A DNA stretch of 64,000 bases, taken from positions 65,305 through 129,304 of the forward strand of contig CAJFSP010000002.1 of the NCBI GenBank assembly GCA_904419725.1. Reading direction: 5' to 3'. The stretch comes from Candidatus Heteroclostridium caecigallinarum. Its GTDB lineage: Bacteria; Bacillota; Clostridia; Christensenellales; CAG-314. Under the pieces are notes generated by a model. It saw nothing but the letters and a program-made list of their open reading frames with translations, did not search any database and was not told where the DNA came from. Below, one piece after another: positions 52,970-61,363 of this stretch (positions within the stretch are counted from its first letter, which is position 1; each line of letters opens with the position of its first letter). The position numbers were made by a program, and so were the translations under genes.

Positions 52970-53011
52970 TTTTTAACAAAGCGCCGTAAACCGCGGACGG
53001 GTTTACGGCGC
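52970..53011 (-). terminator. Terminator of the DUF4438 gene
   Basis: A 12-bp perfect stem GCGCCGTAAACC / GGTTTACGGCGC (loop 7) followed on the minus strand by TTTGTTAAAAAT. Confidence 0.75.
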
Positions 53012-53015
53012 CGTT

Positions 53016-53879
53016 TTATCTGCCGAAATAATTTTTGATGTTGGCGTCTTTGTCTAACGTCCAGGTGATTTTGCTCTTCTGGCAAGTCAGCAGCGTGGTA
53101 ACGCCGGGGCCGTGACCGCTGAGCACGCAGTCGCTGTGCACCACGACTCCTATCGTGACCGCCCCTTTGCGGAAACACCTGCCGTTTGTGGTGTCGCAGT
53201 CTTTAAGCGCCACGATATCTCCGAAACGCAGGTTTTCCAGCCCGCTTACTTTGAGTTCCTTTTTGTCCATCGTCATGATGTCATAGTCGCCGGTGTAAGC
53301 GTTGGCGCTGCCTATGCCGCTGCCCATAAGATGCGCCGGCACAACCGCCGCCACTTTTACTTTAAGTTTGCCCTTTTCTTCCTCCACGCCCATGGCTTCC
53401 AGCACGGCAGGGTCGACGTTCATCACCTTGACATCGTCAAACCCCTCGATTTTCAGCCCCTGGCCCAATGTCTTGACCAGAATTTTGTCGCCGGGCGCCA
53501 TTTTCTCCATATCGGCGGTCTCAAAATCCGCCAGCACATGCTCGATTCCGCCGTGCGTGCCGGTAACCCTGCCCCGGGCGCCTTTCGCGTCGCCCGACAT
53601 CACTATCGCCTCGTTGCCCACACAGGACAGAAAATTGAGCGCCAGGTTCTCAGTGGCGTCGGCGTTCTTGACGCTCACACCCGGCTCTATATGGTCGCCC
53701 GCCAGCCCGTAAACGCTGTCGCCAATCCTGACGTTGTAGCAAATGCCGCCGACGGCGGGCACCGCCCATATGCTTTCGTCGTGGGCGATTTTTGTCGCGC
53801 TGCGCATCGTCGGGTGATGTATGACGCCCATCGCCGACTGCATAACAAGTTTATCTCTGTTTGTGACTATTTTGCCCAT
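53016..53879 (-). CDS. DUF4438 family protein
   Basis: 287 residues. I recognise DUF4438, a family known from structural genomics of thermophiles but without a function. Visible conserved parts: GVIHHPTMRSA, VPAVGGICYNVRIGDSVYGLAGDHIEPGVS, LNFLSCVGNEAIVMSGDAKGA, and RFGDIVALKDCDTTNGRCFRKGAVTIGVVVHSDC near the C-terminus. It has no signal peptide or membrane helix. AAAGGAGAG precedes the ATG. Lone gene between the FGGY kinase and the divergent ABC importer. Confidence 0.82.
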   Translation of the reverse strand: MGKIVTNRDKLVMQSAMGVIHHPTMRSATKIAHDESIWAVPAVGGICYNVRIGDSVYGLAGDHIEPGVSVKNADATENLALNFLSCVGNEAIVMSGDAKGARGRVTGTHGGIEHVLADFETADMEKMAPGDKILVKTLGQGLKIEGFDDVKVMNVDPAVLEAMGVEEEKGKLKVKVAAVVPAHLMGSGIGSANAYTGDYDIMTMDKKELKVSGLENLRFGDIVALKDCDTTNGRCFRKGAVTIGVVVHSDCVLSGHGPGVTTLLTCQKSKITWTLDKDANIKNYFGR

Positions 53880-53916
53880 ATTCTCTCCTTTAACGGCTCC
53901 GCCGTTTATACGTTAT

Positions 53917-53945
53917 ATGTTACCACAGCGGCGGCGTTTTATCAA
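53917..53945 (-). promoter_or_regulatory. Promoter of the DUF4438 gene
   Basis: TTGATA (53940-53945), 17 bp, TAACAT (53917-53922). Confidence 0.68.
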
Positions 53946-53960
53946 CCGTTTGGACGTGTT

Positions 53961-54064
53961 TTGCATAAAATCAAACTTTATGCACGGTTTTTTGCATAAA
54001 TACCGCTGCCGAAAAAATTTTATGCGTTTTTTGGCAAAAAATATTGCATAAACGCTTGCAAAAA
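53961..54064. repeat. Array of alternating TGCATAAA elements upstream of the amino-acid ABC operon
   Basis: TTGCATAAA at 53961, TTTATGCA at 53977 (inverted), TTGCATAAA at 53992, TTTATGCG at 54019 (inverted, one mismatch), TTGCATAAA at 54044, and a degenerate TTGCAAAAA at 54056 that is also the -35 box. Orientation alternates; core-to-core steps are 15, 16, 26 and 26 bp. Likely a multi-site operator. Confidence 0.75.
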
Positions 54065-54084
54065 AACCGCGTCGGTAGTATATT
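54056..54084 (+). promoter_or_regulatory. Promoter of the amino-acid ABC operon
   Basis: TTGCAA (54056-54061), 17 bp, TATATT (54079-54084); GGGAGG precedes the first ATG. Confidence 0.8.
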
Positions 54085-54120
54085 TACACGGTAACTTTAA
54101 CAAACCAATGGGAGGAAACT

Positions 54121-54900
54121 ATGAAAAAATTTCTGAAACTTCTCGTCGTGGCGGTGCTGTCGATAACAACTGTTTTCGGCCTTACAGCCTGCGGCGACAG
54201 CAACACTCTGTATGTTTATACTGAAGCGGGTTTCGCTCCGTTCGAATATATGAACGGCACGGAAATAGTCGGCGTAGACGTCGAAATCGCCAAGGCAATC
54301 GCCAAAGAACTGGACATGAAACTCGAAGTCAGAAACACCAATTTCGACCTTATTACCGAGGCGGTCAAAAAATCGCCTGAAAACACAATCGGTATTGCCG
54401 GAATGACAATCAGGGAAATCGACGGTATTACGTTTAGCGACCCATATTTCACGTCGCAGCAGTACATACTCGCTAAACGCGGTACTTTCGCCAATACAAA
54501 CGGCGAATCGGCAATCGATATACTCGACGGCAAAAAAATCGGCGTTCAGCTCAGCACTACCGGACATACCCTTGTCAACGATATGAAAGAAGACGGAACG
54601 CTTGGCAAAAACACCGAGGTGGTCACAAACGCCAAATACGACTTCCTTGCCCAACGACTTGAAGCGGGCACGATTGACGCGATGGTTATGGACGAACAGC
54701 CGGCAAAATCTTTCCTGAATAAATACGACGACCTTGAAATCATTAAAATAACCGGCGTCGAAGTGGAAAGTTACGGCATAGCGGTTGCTTCTTCCGCCAC
54801 CGACCTGCTGAAAGCAATCAACAAGGCGCTCGCCGGAATTTCACCTGAACAAATACAGCAATGGGTTGACTACCACAATGAGGCTTCTTCCAACGCCTGA
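54121..54900 (+). CDS. Amino-acid ABC transporter substrate-binding lipoprotein
   Basis: 259 residues. A lipoprotein signal peptide ends at the lipobox LTAC (Cys24), so the mature protein is anchored outside the membrane. The type II binding fold shows TEAGFAPFEYMNGTEIVGVDVEIAKAIAKEL, GIAGMTIREIDGITFSDPYF and the C-terminal GIAVASSATDLLKAINKAL. These belong to the polar amino-acid (family 3) binding proteins. Ligand class: cystine, arginine/lysine or glutamine are all possible. Confidence 0.94.
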   Translation: MKKFLKLLVVAVLSITTVFGLTACGDSNTLYVYTEAGFAPFEYMNGTEIVGVDVEIAKAIAKELDMKLEVRNTNFDLITEAVKKSPENTIGIAGMTIREIDGITFSDPYFTSQQYILAKRGTFANTNGESAIDILDGKKIGVQLSTTGHTLVNDMKEDGTLGKNTEVVTNAKYDFLAQRLEAGTIDAMVMDEQPAKSFLNKYDDLEIIKITGVEVESYGIAVASSATDLLKAINKALAGISPEQIQQWVDYHNEASSNA

Positions 54901-54921
54901 TAAAGCAACACGACAAGACTT

Positions 54922-54957
54922 AAAGCAAACCCCTTTTACGGTTTGCTTTTTGTTTCT
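54922..54957 (+). terminator. Intercistronic terminator-like hairpin after the binding-protein gene
   Basis: AAAGCAAACC-8-GGTTTGCTTT followed by TTGTTTCTTTTTT, between the binding protein and permease genes. Likely partial termination that yields more binding protein than permease. Confidence 0.75.
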
Positions 54958-54974
54958 TTTTTAAGGAGATTAAA

Positions 54975-55688
54975 ATGCTGTTAGCAAAAAGTTTTTTCGA
55001 AATGTTCAAAGATAACTTTTTCGGAAAAAGCGGTGAAAATTTACAACTTGTCCTGTACGGACTGCAAAATACACTGATAATAACGGTATTCGCCATAATT
55101 ATCGGTATAGTAATAGGCAGCCTGATGGCATTGGCGAGAGTTACATATATGAGAGCCGAAAGACCTAATTGGCTTCAAAAAATTCTCAACGCAATCGCCA
55201 ATATTTACATAACTGTCATCCGCGGAACCCCTGTCGCTCTCCAACTGCTCATTATTTACATGGCGGTATTCAATCTTCAGGGACCACCGATACTGGTCGG
55301 CAGCCTTGCGCTCGGCATCAATTCTGGCGGATATGTAGCCGAAAGCATAAGAGCAGGTATTTTGGCGGTTGACAAAGGACAAACGGAAGCGGGATTGTCT
55401 CTCGGGCTTAAAAACAGCACCATAATGGCGCGGATTGTAGCGCCGCAGGCGCTGAAAAATATTTTGCCGGCTCTCGGCAACGAATTTATCGCTATACTTA
55501 AAGAAACGGCGATTCTCGGTATGGCGTCAATAATCGACCTGACGTTCGCCTCGCAGCAAATCATAGCGCTCACCAGAGACTATTTGTTCAATCTCGTGTG
55601 CATAGGTATCATTTACCTTGTAATCGTTATGATAATTACTTTCCTGCTCAGACTTTTAGAAAGGAGGCTTGCCAAGAGTGAACGATAA
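54975..55688 (+). CDS. Amino-acid ABC transporter permease
   Basis: 237 residues with about five membrane segments. N-terminal helix [42 protein letters not shown] block ([32 protein letters not shown]) and the cytoplasmic EAA loop, all of the HisM/GlnP class. GGAGA is 8 bases before the ATG. Its end overlaps the ATPase start. Confidence 0.95.
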   Translation: MLLAKSFFEMFKDNFFGKSGENLQLVLYGLQNTLIITVFAIIIGIVIGSLMALARVTYMRAERPNWLQKILNAIANIYITVIRGTPVALQLLIIYMAVFNLQGPPILVGSLALGINSGGYVAESIRAGILAVDKGQTEAGLSLGLKNSTIMARIVAPQALKNILPALGNEFIAILKETAILGMASIIDLTFASQQIIALTRDYLFNLVCIGIIYLVIVMIITFLLRLLERRLAKSER

Positions 55689-56421
55689 CATACTTATTGA
55701 AACAAAAGAACTTAAAAAGAATTTCGGTAAACTCGAAGTGCTCAAAGGCGTAAACGAAACGATACTCAAAGGCGAAAAAATAGTCATCGTGGGTCCGTCG
55801 GGAAGCGGCAAAAGCACTTTTCTGCGCTGCCTCAATTTATTGGAGCACCCTACCGACGGAAAAGTTTTTTTCAAAGGCGTCGATATAACAGATAAAAACT
55901 GCGACCTGGCGCAAATCCGCCAGAAGATGGGCATGGTGTTTCAGCACTTCAATCTCTTCCCCCATCTCACGGTGCTGCAAAACATGACGCTGGCGCCGGT
56001 GCAGCTGAAACTCAAAACCAAAGAGCAGGCGGAAAGCGACGCCATGGAACTGCTGGGCAAAGTCGGGCTTGTGGACAAAGCAAACGAATATCCAAACATG
56101 CTCTCAGGCGGGCAGAAACAACGCGTCGCCATAGTCAGGGCGCTCAACATGGAGCCGGAAGTCATGTTGTTTGACGAGCCGACCTCTGCGCTCGACCCCG
56201 AAATGGTGGGCGAAGTCCTGGGAGTCATGCAGACGCTTGCCGAAACGGGCATGACCATGGTCATCGTCACGCACGAAATGTCTTTCGCACGGAAAGTCGC
56301 CACCCGCGTTTTGTTTATGGACGACGGCGTCATTGCCGAGCAGAACACGCCCGACGAGTTTTTCGACAATCCGCAAAGTCCGCGGCTCAAAGAATTTTTG
56401 TCCAAAGTCAGACATATCTGA
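55678..56421 (+). CDS. Amino-acid ABC transporter ATP-binding protein
   Basis: About 247 residues from a GTG at 55678; AAGGAGG lies 10 bases upstream, while the TTG at 55669 is too close to it. Walker [15 protein letters not shown]-loop [14 protein letters not shown], signature [11 protein letters not shown], Walker [16 protein letters not shown], and switch His (VTHEM). These are typical of the GlnQ/HisP class. Overlaps the permease gene by 11 bases; ends at a bidirectional terminator. Confidence 0.96.
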   Translation: MNDNILIETKELKKNFGKLEVLKGVNETILKGEKIVIVGPSGSGKSTFLRCLNLLEHPTDGKVFFKGVDITDKNCDLAQIRQKMGMVFQHFNLFPHLTVLQNMTLAPVQLKLKTKEQAESDAMELLGKVGLVDKANEYPNMLSGGQKQRVAIVRALNMEPEVMLFDEPTSALDPEMVGEVLGVMQTLAETGMTMVIVTHEMSFARKVATRVLFMDDGVIAEQNTPDEFFDNPQSPRLKEFLSKVRHI

Positions 56422-56423
56422 AC

Positions 56424-56456
56424 AAAAAAAAAGCCTCTCGAAAGAGAGGCTTTTTT
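56424..56456. terminator. Bidirectional terminator between the ABC operon and the 206-residue protein gene
   Basis: AAAAAAGCCTCTC-GAAA-GAGAGGCTTTTTT, a 13-bp perfect stem between convergent genes. Confidence 0.95.
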
Positions 56457-57075
56457 ATTCGTCCGCCAGTTTGCGGCAATAATCTTTGTATTCTTCAATC
56501 CCCTTGATTTCCAGCCCTGTTTTTTGGGCGAGATATCTGCCCACGTCGGCGTCGAGATAGCAATATTCTTCCGCGCCGTCGCCAAAAGCGATTTTAACGT
56601 GGGCGCAGCCCTCGCCGCCTATGTCGGTTACTTCCAGCAAAACGATATCGCCGTAAGAATACTCTCTCACGTCGGCGTCGCCCGTGACGTCGCCGTTTTC
56701 GTCGCGCAGCACCTTTCTCACCGTGATTTGCCCGCCGAAAGTCAGCGAAGTGTCGAAATCCCTTTCACTGTGATAGGCGTAGCCCTCGACGTTTGACGGA
56801 GTAAACGATTCCGCCTCCCACGCTTCGAGGAAATCGGCGGCGGATTTTTTCATCATTTTTTTGCGCACGCCGTCCACCACGAAGGTTCTGCCGTGCCTCA
56901 CGGTGTAAAACGCCGCCACCGCGGCGGAAGCGAATATCAGCACGTACATCACGTACCACCCCCACCAATCGGCGGAAATGCCGCCGGCAAAGCGAAGTAT
57001 AAGCACAGCGGCGGTTATTATAATCAGCAAGGCGAAGCGCAAAACAACGCCCGTCATAAATTGTTTTTTATCCAT
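56455..57075 (-). CDS. Hypothetical membrane-anchored protein downstream of chrA pair
   Basis: 206 residues, family not recognised. Two hydrophobic helices (about 8-29 and 37-58, the first rich in Leu/Ile, the second with Trp-Trp before it), then a soluble C-terminal domain of about 140 residues that is probably beta-rich (GQITVRKVLRDENGD, YGDIVLLEVTDIGGEG). CGGAG precedes the ATG. It follows the chromate transporter genes by 12 bases, so it is part of that operon. Confidence 0.68.
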   Translation of the reverse strand: MDKKQFMTGVVLRFALLIIITAAVLILRFAGGISADWWGWYVMYVLIFASAAVAAFYTVRHGRTFVVDGVRKKMMKKSAADFLEAWEAESFTPSNVEGYAYHSERDFDTSLTFGGQITVRKVLRDENGDVTGDADVREYSYGDIVLLEVTDIGGEGCAHVKIAFGDGAEEYCYLDADVGRYLAQKTGLEIKGIEEYKDYCRKLADE

Positions 57076-57087
57076 TATCTTTCTCCG

Positions 57088-57687
57088 TTATCCGAAAATC
57101 ATAGGTCCGGCGCCGTATATTATTATACCCAGCGCGGCGGACGAAATCACCAGCAGAAAAGGATGCGTCTGTCTGCCCCTGATTTTAACCTTGGACAAAA
57201 TAAATATCACGGCGAAAATCACCAGCGCCCAGACGTCGAAACCGCTGAAATCGAAATTAAACCCTGCCAGCGACACGTTAGGCAAAATCGCCTGCAATGT
57301 CAGCGTAACAGCCGCCGACAGGATAAGACCCGCCACGACGGGTTTGAACCCCCAGAACACGCTCTTGACGATTTTGTTGTCGCTGAACCTTGTAAACAGC
57401 CTCGCGATGATGAGTATGATTATAAACGACGGCAGCACCACGCCCAGCGTCGAGCACAGCGCGCCGATGACGCCCGCCGTTTCATAGCCCACGAATGTGG
57501 CGATATTTATGGCGAAAGGCCCGGGGGTGGACTCGGCAATGCCGATAAAGTTGACAAAACTGTTTTCGTCAATCCACTGCCAGTTAAGCACCACTTCGCT
57601 GCGAATCATAGGTATCATGGCGTAGCCGCCGCCTATGGTGAACAGCCCTATTTTGAGAAAGGTGAAAAACAAATCCCAAAGTATCAT
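57088..57687 (-). CDS. Chromate transporter family protein, second half-size subunit
   Basis: 199 residues. Opening LFFTFLKIGLFTIGGGYAMIPMI and IAESTPGPFAINIATFVGYETAG are the CHR-domain signatures. About five to six helices. Short-chain ChrA proteins work as pairs of half-size subunits; physiologically such pairs may move other anions. Its ATG overlaps the stop of the first subunit (57684-57687). Confidence 0.92.
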   Translation of the reverse strand: MILWDLFFTFLKIGLFTIGGGYAMIPMIRSEVVLNWQWIDENSFVNFIGIAESTPGPFAINIATFVGYETAGVIGALCSTLGVVLPSFIIILIIARLFTRFSDNKIVKSVFWGFKPVVAGLILSAAVTLTLQAILPNVSLAGFNFDFSGFDVWALVIFAVIFILSKVKIRGRQTHPFLLVISSAALGIIIYGAGPMIFG

Positions 57688-58280
57688 TTGTTTTCATCCT
57701 CCTCTTTTGCTTTTTTGCTCTTCCTTGCCGCGACCGACTGATAAATCACGCCGAACAAGCCGCCCGCTATGATAATCCACACCACATCGACGCCGGTAAA
57801 GGTGGCGAGAGCAAACGCCGCCACGGTCAGTATGACAGTAGCCACGGCTTTTTCCACCTGGCCGCTCATTTTGATGCCGGCGTTGATGACAAGCGCCACC
57901 ACGCCCGCTCTTATGCCTTTGAAAGCGCTTTCCACCCACACGTTGCCGCTGACGTAAGACAGAAACACCGAAATGACTATGATAACGACAAACGACGGAA
58001 TGACCAGCCCCAGCGTGGAAAAAAACGAACCCCAGAAGCCGCCCTTTTTATACCCGACGAAAGTCGCCGTGTTCACGGCGATAGGCCCAGGAGTCGCCTC
58101 GGCTATCGCCACCATGTCGGAAATCTCGTCAGACGTTATCCAGCCTTTTTTCTCGACGAGTTCTTTTTCAATCATCGGTATCATGGCGTAACCGCCGCCG
58201 AAAGTGAAAAGACCTATTTTAAGAAAGGTCCAGAACAGCGTGAGAATCTCACGAAAAGTCGCCTTTTCCCTTTTCTCCAT
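57684..58280 (-). CDS. Chromate transporter family protein, first half-size subunit
   Basis: 199 residues from the ATG at 58280 (GGAGG upstream). FWTFLKIGLFTFGGGYAMIPMIEKELVEKKGWI and VAIAEATPGPIAVNTATFVGYKKGG mirror those of the downstream subunit, so the two arose by duplication. The C-terminus is basic (RKSKKAKEEDENK). First gene of a three-gene unit. Confidence 0.92.
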   Translation of the reverse strand: MEKREKATFREILTLFWTFLKIGLFTFGGGYAMIPMIEKELVEKKGWITSDEISDMVAIAEATPGPIAVNTATFVGYKKGGFWGSFFSTLGLVIPSFVVIIVISVFLSYVSGNVWVESAFKGIRAGVVALVINAGIKMSGQVEKAVATVILTVAAFALATFTGVDVVWIIIAGGLFGVIYQSVAARKSKKAKEEDENK

Positions 58281-58296
58281 AATTCCTCCGCGCATA

Positions 58297-58324
58297 AGTA
58301 TATCACAGGGCGGCGAAAACTCAA
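58297..58324 (-). promoter_or_regulatory. Promoter of the chromate transporter operon
   Basis: TTGAGT (58319-58324), 16 bp, TGA-TATACT extended -10 (58297-58302). Confidence 0.68.
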
Positions 58325-58335
58325 AACCGTTGACG

Positions 58336-58360
58336 GTAAAAAACAGCCGCGCGGCTGTTT
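58336..58360 (-). terminator. Terminator of the amidohydrolase-radical SAM operon
   Basis: AAACAGCC-GCGC-GGCTGTTT followed by TTTACC on the minus strand; it starts at the stop codon of the radical SAM gene. Confidence 0.8.
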
Positions 58361-59234
58361 ATACGCCTTCCATGTCAAAAGGCGGAACGTATTCTTCGCC
58401 CACGGCGCCCTCTTCCTGCGTAAACACGTTTGGCATACCCAGAAGTTCGGCGCGGCGGATTACTCTCTGATATTCCCTTTCGGTAACCGGCCTGTTAATC
58501 TGGGGAAAGAGCGGAGCGTTGAAACAAGGCGTGTACTGCCGCATCAGCGACACATAAACGTCTTTGCCCAGATTTTCCGCCACCCAATCCAGAATCTTAA
58601 CGCCCTGGTCGGCAAGCGTCGGCAGCACGAGATGGCGCAAGGCGACGCCTTTTGTCATAACGCCGCCGTCAAACTCATAATCCGGAACCTGTCTTTTCAT
58701 TTCGGCCACGGCGGCGGAGCACACATCGAAATAGTCGGCCGCGCCGCTGAACCGGGCGGAAACCGCGGCGTCGAAGTATTTTATATCGGGCAAATACACG
58801 TCGACAACGCCTTCCAGCGTTTTAAGCGTTTCCACGCTCTCGTACCCGCCGCAGTTGTAAACTATCGGCAAACCGCCGCCGACCTTGTATTTTTCCAGCG
58901 CCGGCAGTATCATGGGCACGAAATGGGTCGGCGTCACGAGGTTTATGTTTTCCGCCCCCTTTTCTTCGAGTTCGGTCATTATGCCGAGCAGCCTGTCGGC
59001 GGAAATTTCCCTGCCGCGCCCCAGCGCGGAAATTTCGTAATTCTGGCAATATACGCATTTCAGGTTACAGTGCGAGAAAAATATCGTGCCGCTGCCCCGC
59101 GCGCCGCTTATGAACGGCTCTTCCCACATGTGCAGATATGCTTTGGCAACCTTTATCTTTTCTCCCGCCCCGCAGAAACCGGCCTCGCGGCTTCTGTCGG
59201 CGCCGCACATACGCGGACAGCAATAACATTTCAT
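58359..59234 (-). CDS. Radical SAM protein, PflA-like (COG1313 type)
   Basis: 291 residues. The radical SAM cluster motif CxxxCxxC is SHCNLKCVYCQN (Cys56, Cys60, Cys63). The N-terminus has another cysteine-rich segment, KCYCCPRMCGADR plus FCGAGE, typical of this uncharacterised PflA-related group. YLPDIKYFDA and LVLPTLADQGVKILDW follow. It may activate a glycyl-radical enzyme or act on an unknown substrate; no partner enzyme is in the window. ATGA overlap with the amidohydrolase gene. Confidence 0.9.
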   Translation of the reverse strand: MKCYCCPRMCGADRSREAGFCGAGEKIKVAKAYLHMWEEPFISGARGSGTIFFSHCNLKCVYCQNYEISALGRGREISADRLLGIMTELEEKGAENINLVTPTHFVPMILPALEKYKVGGGLPIVYNCGGYESVETLKTLEGVVDVYLPDIKYFDAAVSARFSGAADYFDVCSAAVAEMKRQVPDYEFDGGVMTKGVALRHLVLPTLADQGVKILDWVAENLGKDVYVSLMRQYTPCFNAPLFPQINRPVTEREYQRVIRRAELLGMPNVFTQEEGAVGEEYVPPFDMEGV

Positions 59235-60511
59235 TTGTGAAAACGCCCCGCTATTTCCTCACACCTGCGGTAAATTTCATCGGCGGGGATATCTGTAAAA
59301 AACTCGCCGTCTTCGTACAGTATTCTTCCCGCCACGACGGTCATCCTGACATTTGTCCTGTCCGCGGAAAACACTATGCTCTTTTGCAGGTTGGCGAGCG
59401 GACGGGTATTAGGCCTGTCGAGATTTATAAGCGTCATGTCCGCCTGCTTGCCTTCGGCAAGGCAGTCGCAGTCATAAAGGCGCATTGCCATGGCTCCGTT
59501 GACAGTCGCCATTTTCAGCACCGTTTCGGCAGGCATGGCGGCGGGGTCGCCCGTGACGCTCTTTTGCAGCACGCTGGCGAGATACATTTCCCTGAACATG
59601 TCAAGCCCGTTGTTGCTCGCGGGGCCGTCGGTGCCAAGCGCCACGTTTACGCCCGCTTCCAGCATTTTTATAAGCGGCGCCACGCCGTTGGCGAGTTTCA
59701 GGTTGCTGGCGGGATTAGTCACAACCGACACTCCCTTTTTCGCCAGCAGGGCGATTTCGTCGTCGTTCAGATAAACGCAGTGATACGCCATGCCGCCCCT
59801 GTCGAACACGCCGTATTTCGCCACTTCGAAAGCGGGTCTGTCGCCGTATCTGGCGACGCAGTCTTCCACTTCTTTTTTGCTTTCGGACAGGTGTATCGAG
59901 ACGGGCGCGTTAAGTTTGGCGGAAAGTTCCGCCGCGCCTTTCAGAAGTTCTCTCGACGCGGTGTACTCGGCGTGCACGCCGAGGTCGTAGCGCACCAGCG
60001 GGCTCAGCTCGTTAAGCATGAGATAGTTTCTTTCGCAGGCGTCCAGCGTTTCCCGCTTAAAATTGCCGTTGTCGCTCATGCCTTTGACAAACACGCAGCG
60101 CATGCCGCCGTCCGCCATGGCTTTGACAAGCCATTCATCCCAGAAATACATGTCGCACACCGCCGTCACGCCGCCCGAAAGATATTCCAGCACGGCGAGA
60201 AGAGTGCCCCAATATACGCTTTCGCCGTCGAGTTTGGCTTCCAGCGGAAAAATCTTGTCGTTGAGCCACTCGTCGAGCGGCAGGTCATCGGCGTAATTGC
60301 GGAACAGCGTCATGGGCGAATGGCAATGACAGTCCTTAAACCCCGGCATAATTACTCCGCCCCGCATGTCAACTTCCCTGTCAAACGTTCCACCGGATGT
60401 TTCACCGCCGACATAGGTGATGACGTCATCGTCGGTGTGCACCTCGCCCGTGAAAATATCGTTGTTTTTGTTCATGGTCATGACATGACCGTTAAAGAAT
60501 CTGATTTTCAT
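59231..60511 (-). CDS. Amidohydrolase, MTA/SAH deaminase-like
   Basis: 426 residues from the ATG at 60511 (GGAAGG upstream). Metal ligands: HCHS (His62, His64), then MAYHCVYL and the Asp in LGTDGPASNN. The segment SPMTLFRNYADDLPLDEWLNDKIFPLEAK is characteristic of 5-methylthioadenosine / S-adenosylhomocysteine deaminases and related aminohydrolases. Deamination of an adenosine derivative is likely but inferred. First gene of a pair with the radical SAM protein, whose reactions generate adenosine by-products. Confidence 0.88.
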   Translation of the reverse strand: MKIRFFNGHVMTMNKNNDIFTGEVHTDDDVITYVGGETSGGTFDREVDMRGGVIMPGFKDCHCHSPMTLFRNYADDLPLDEWLNDKIFPLEAKLDGESVYWGTLLAVLEYLSGGVTAVCDMYFWDEWLVKAMADGGMRCVFVKGMSDNGNFKRETLDACERNYLMLNELSPLVRYDLGVHAEYTASRELLKGAAELSAKLNAPVSIHLSESKKEVEDCVARYGDRPAFEVAKYGVFDRGGMAYHCVYLNDDEIALLAKKGVSVVTNPASNLKLANGVAPLIKMLEAGVNVALGTDGPASNNGLDMFREMYLASVLQKSVTGDPAAMPAETVLKMATVNGAMAMRLYDCDCLAEGKQADMTLINLDRPNTRPLANLQKSIVFSADRTNVRMTVVAGRILYEDGEFFTDIPADEIYRRCEEIAGRFHK

Positions 60512-60534
60512 ATCCAACCTTCCGTATCTTTGAA

Positions 60535-60564
60535 ATTGTATCACAAACAGCCGCCGCGGCGCAA
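60535..60564 (-). promoter_or_regulatory. Promoter of the amidohydrolase-radical SAM operon
   Basis: TTGCGC (60559-60564), 18 bp, TGA-TACAAT (-10 at 60535-60540). The -35 lies in the loop and arm of the inverted repeat GCCGCCGCG-7-CGCGGCGGC (60550-60574) and shares 13 bases with the pepF promoter. Confidence 0.68.
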
Positions 60565-60608
60565 ACGCGGCGGCGAAAAATATATGATTAAAAAATTTTC
60601 GTTTGCCG

Positions 60609-60637
60609 TTGAATTTTTACCGCCGTTAGTGTAAAAT
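60609..60637 (+). promoter_or_regulatory. Promoter of upp
   Basis: TTGAAT (60609-60614), 17 bp, TAAAAT (60632-60637), leader about 35 nt. Confidence 0.78.
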
Positions 60638-60678
60638 ATCAATATACTTTAACTGCCTTACGGCAAACGGAGAATTTT

Positions 60679-61311
60679 ATGGATAAAAACGTTATCGTCG
60701 TGAATCACCCGCTCTTAAACCACAAAATAGCCCTGCTGCGCGATGTAAACACGGCAATGAAACAGTTCCGTGAAATCGTCTGTGAAGTCAGCACTCTGCT
60801 CGCGTACGAGGCGCTTAAAGACGTGCCCGTCGAAGCCCGCGAAGTCACCACTCCGCTGGAAAGCGTGACGCAGTATGTGGTGAAGGAAAATTCCGTGGCG
60901 ATTGTACCCGTTCTCAGGGCGGGGCTGGGCATGGTAAACGGCGTGCTGGCGCTTCTGCCGACGGCCGAAGTCGGGCACATAGGCATTTACCGCGACCCTG
61001 AAACGCTTGAAGCCAAAGAATACTACTGCAAACTGCCGGAAAACATAGCCGACAAAAAAGTCATCGTGCTCGACCCTATGCTGGCGACGGGCGCGTCGGC
61101 GTGCGCGGCTATATCCATGCTGAAATCGAAAGGCTGCAAAGACATCAAACTGATGTCCATTCTCGCCGCCCCGCAGGGAATCGACAAGGTCAGAAACTCT
61201 CACAGGGACGTGCAGGTGTTCCTTGCCTGTGTGGACAGAGGCCTTAACGGCAACGGATACATCGTGCCCGGGTTCGGCGACGCCGGCAACAGACTTTTCG
61301 GCACAAAATAA
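60679..61311 (+). CDS. upp: Uracil phosphoribosyltransferase
   Basis: Salvages uracil with PRPP to UMP. 210 residues, the standard length. PRPP loop VIVLDPMLATGASA, RAGLGMVNGVLALLP, and the uracil-binding C-terminus GYIVPGFGDAGNRLFGT. CGGAG is 7 bases before the ATG. Transcribed alone, ending at a bidirectional terminator shared with gltA. Confidence 0.97.
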   Translation: MDKNVIVVNHPLLNHKIALLRDVNTAMKQFREIVCEVSTLLAYEALKDVPVEAREVTTPLESVTQYVVKENSVAIVPVLRAGLGMVNGVLALLPTAEVGHIGIYRDPETLEAKEYYCKLPENIADKKVIVLDPMLATGASACAAISMLKSKGCKDIKLMSILAAPQGIDKVRNSHRDVQVFLACVDRGLNGNGYIVPGFGDAGNRLFGTK

Positions 61312-61327
61312 GTCCCCTTTCAAAAAC

Positions 61328-61357
61328 AAAAACCGATACGGACGTATCGGTTTTTTT
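61328..61357. terminator. Bidirectional terminator between upp and gltA
   Basis: AAAAACCGATAC-GGAC-GTATCGGTTTTT, a 12-bp perfect stem with T tracts on both strands, between convergent genes. Confidence 0.94.
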
Positions 61358-61363
61358 GTTTGT

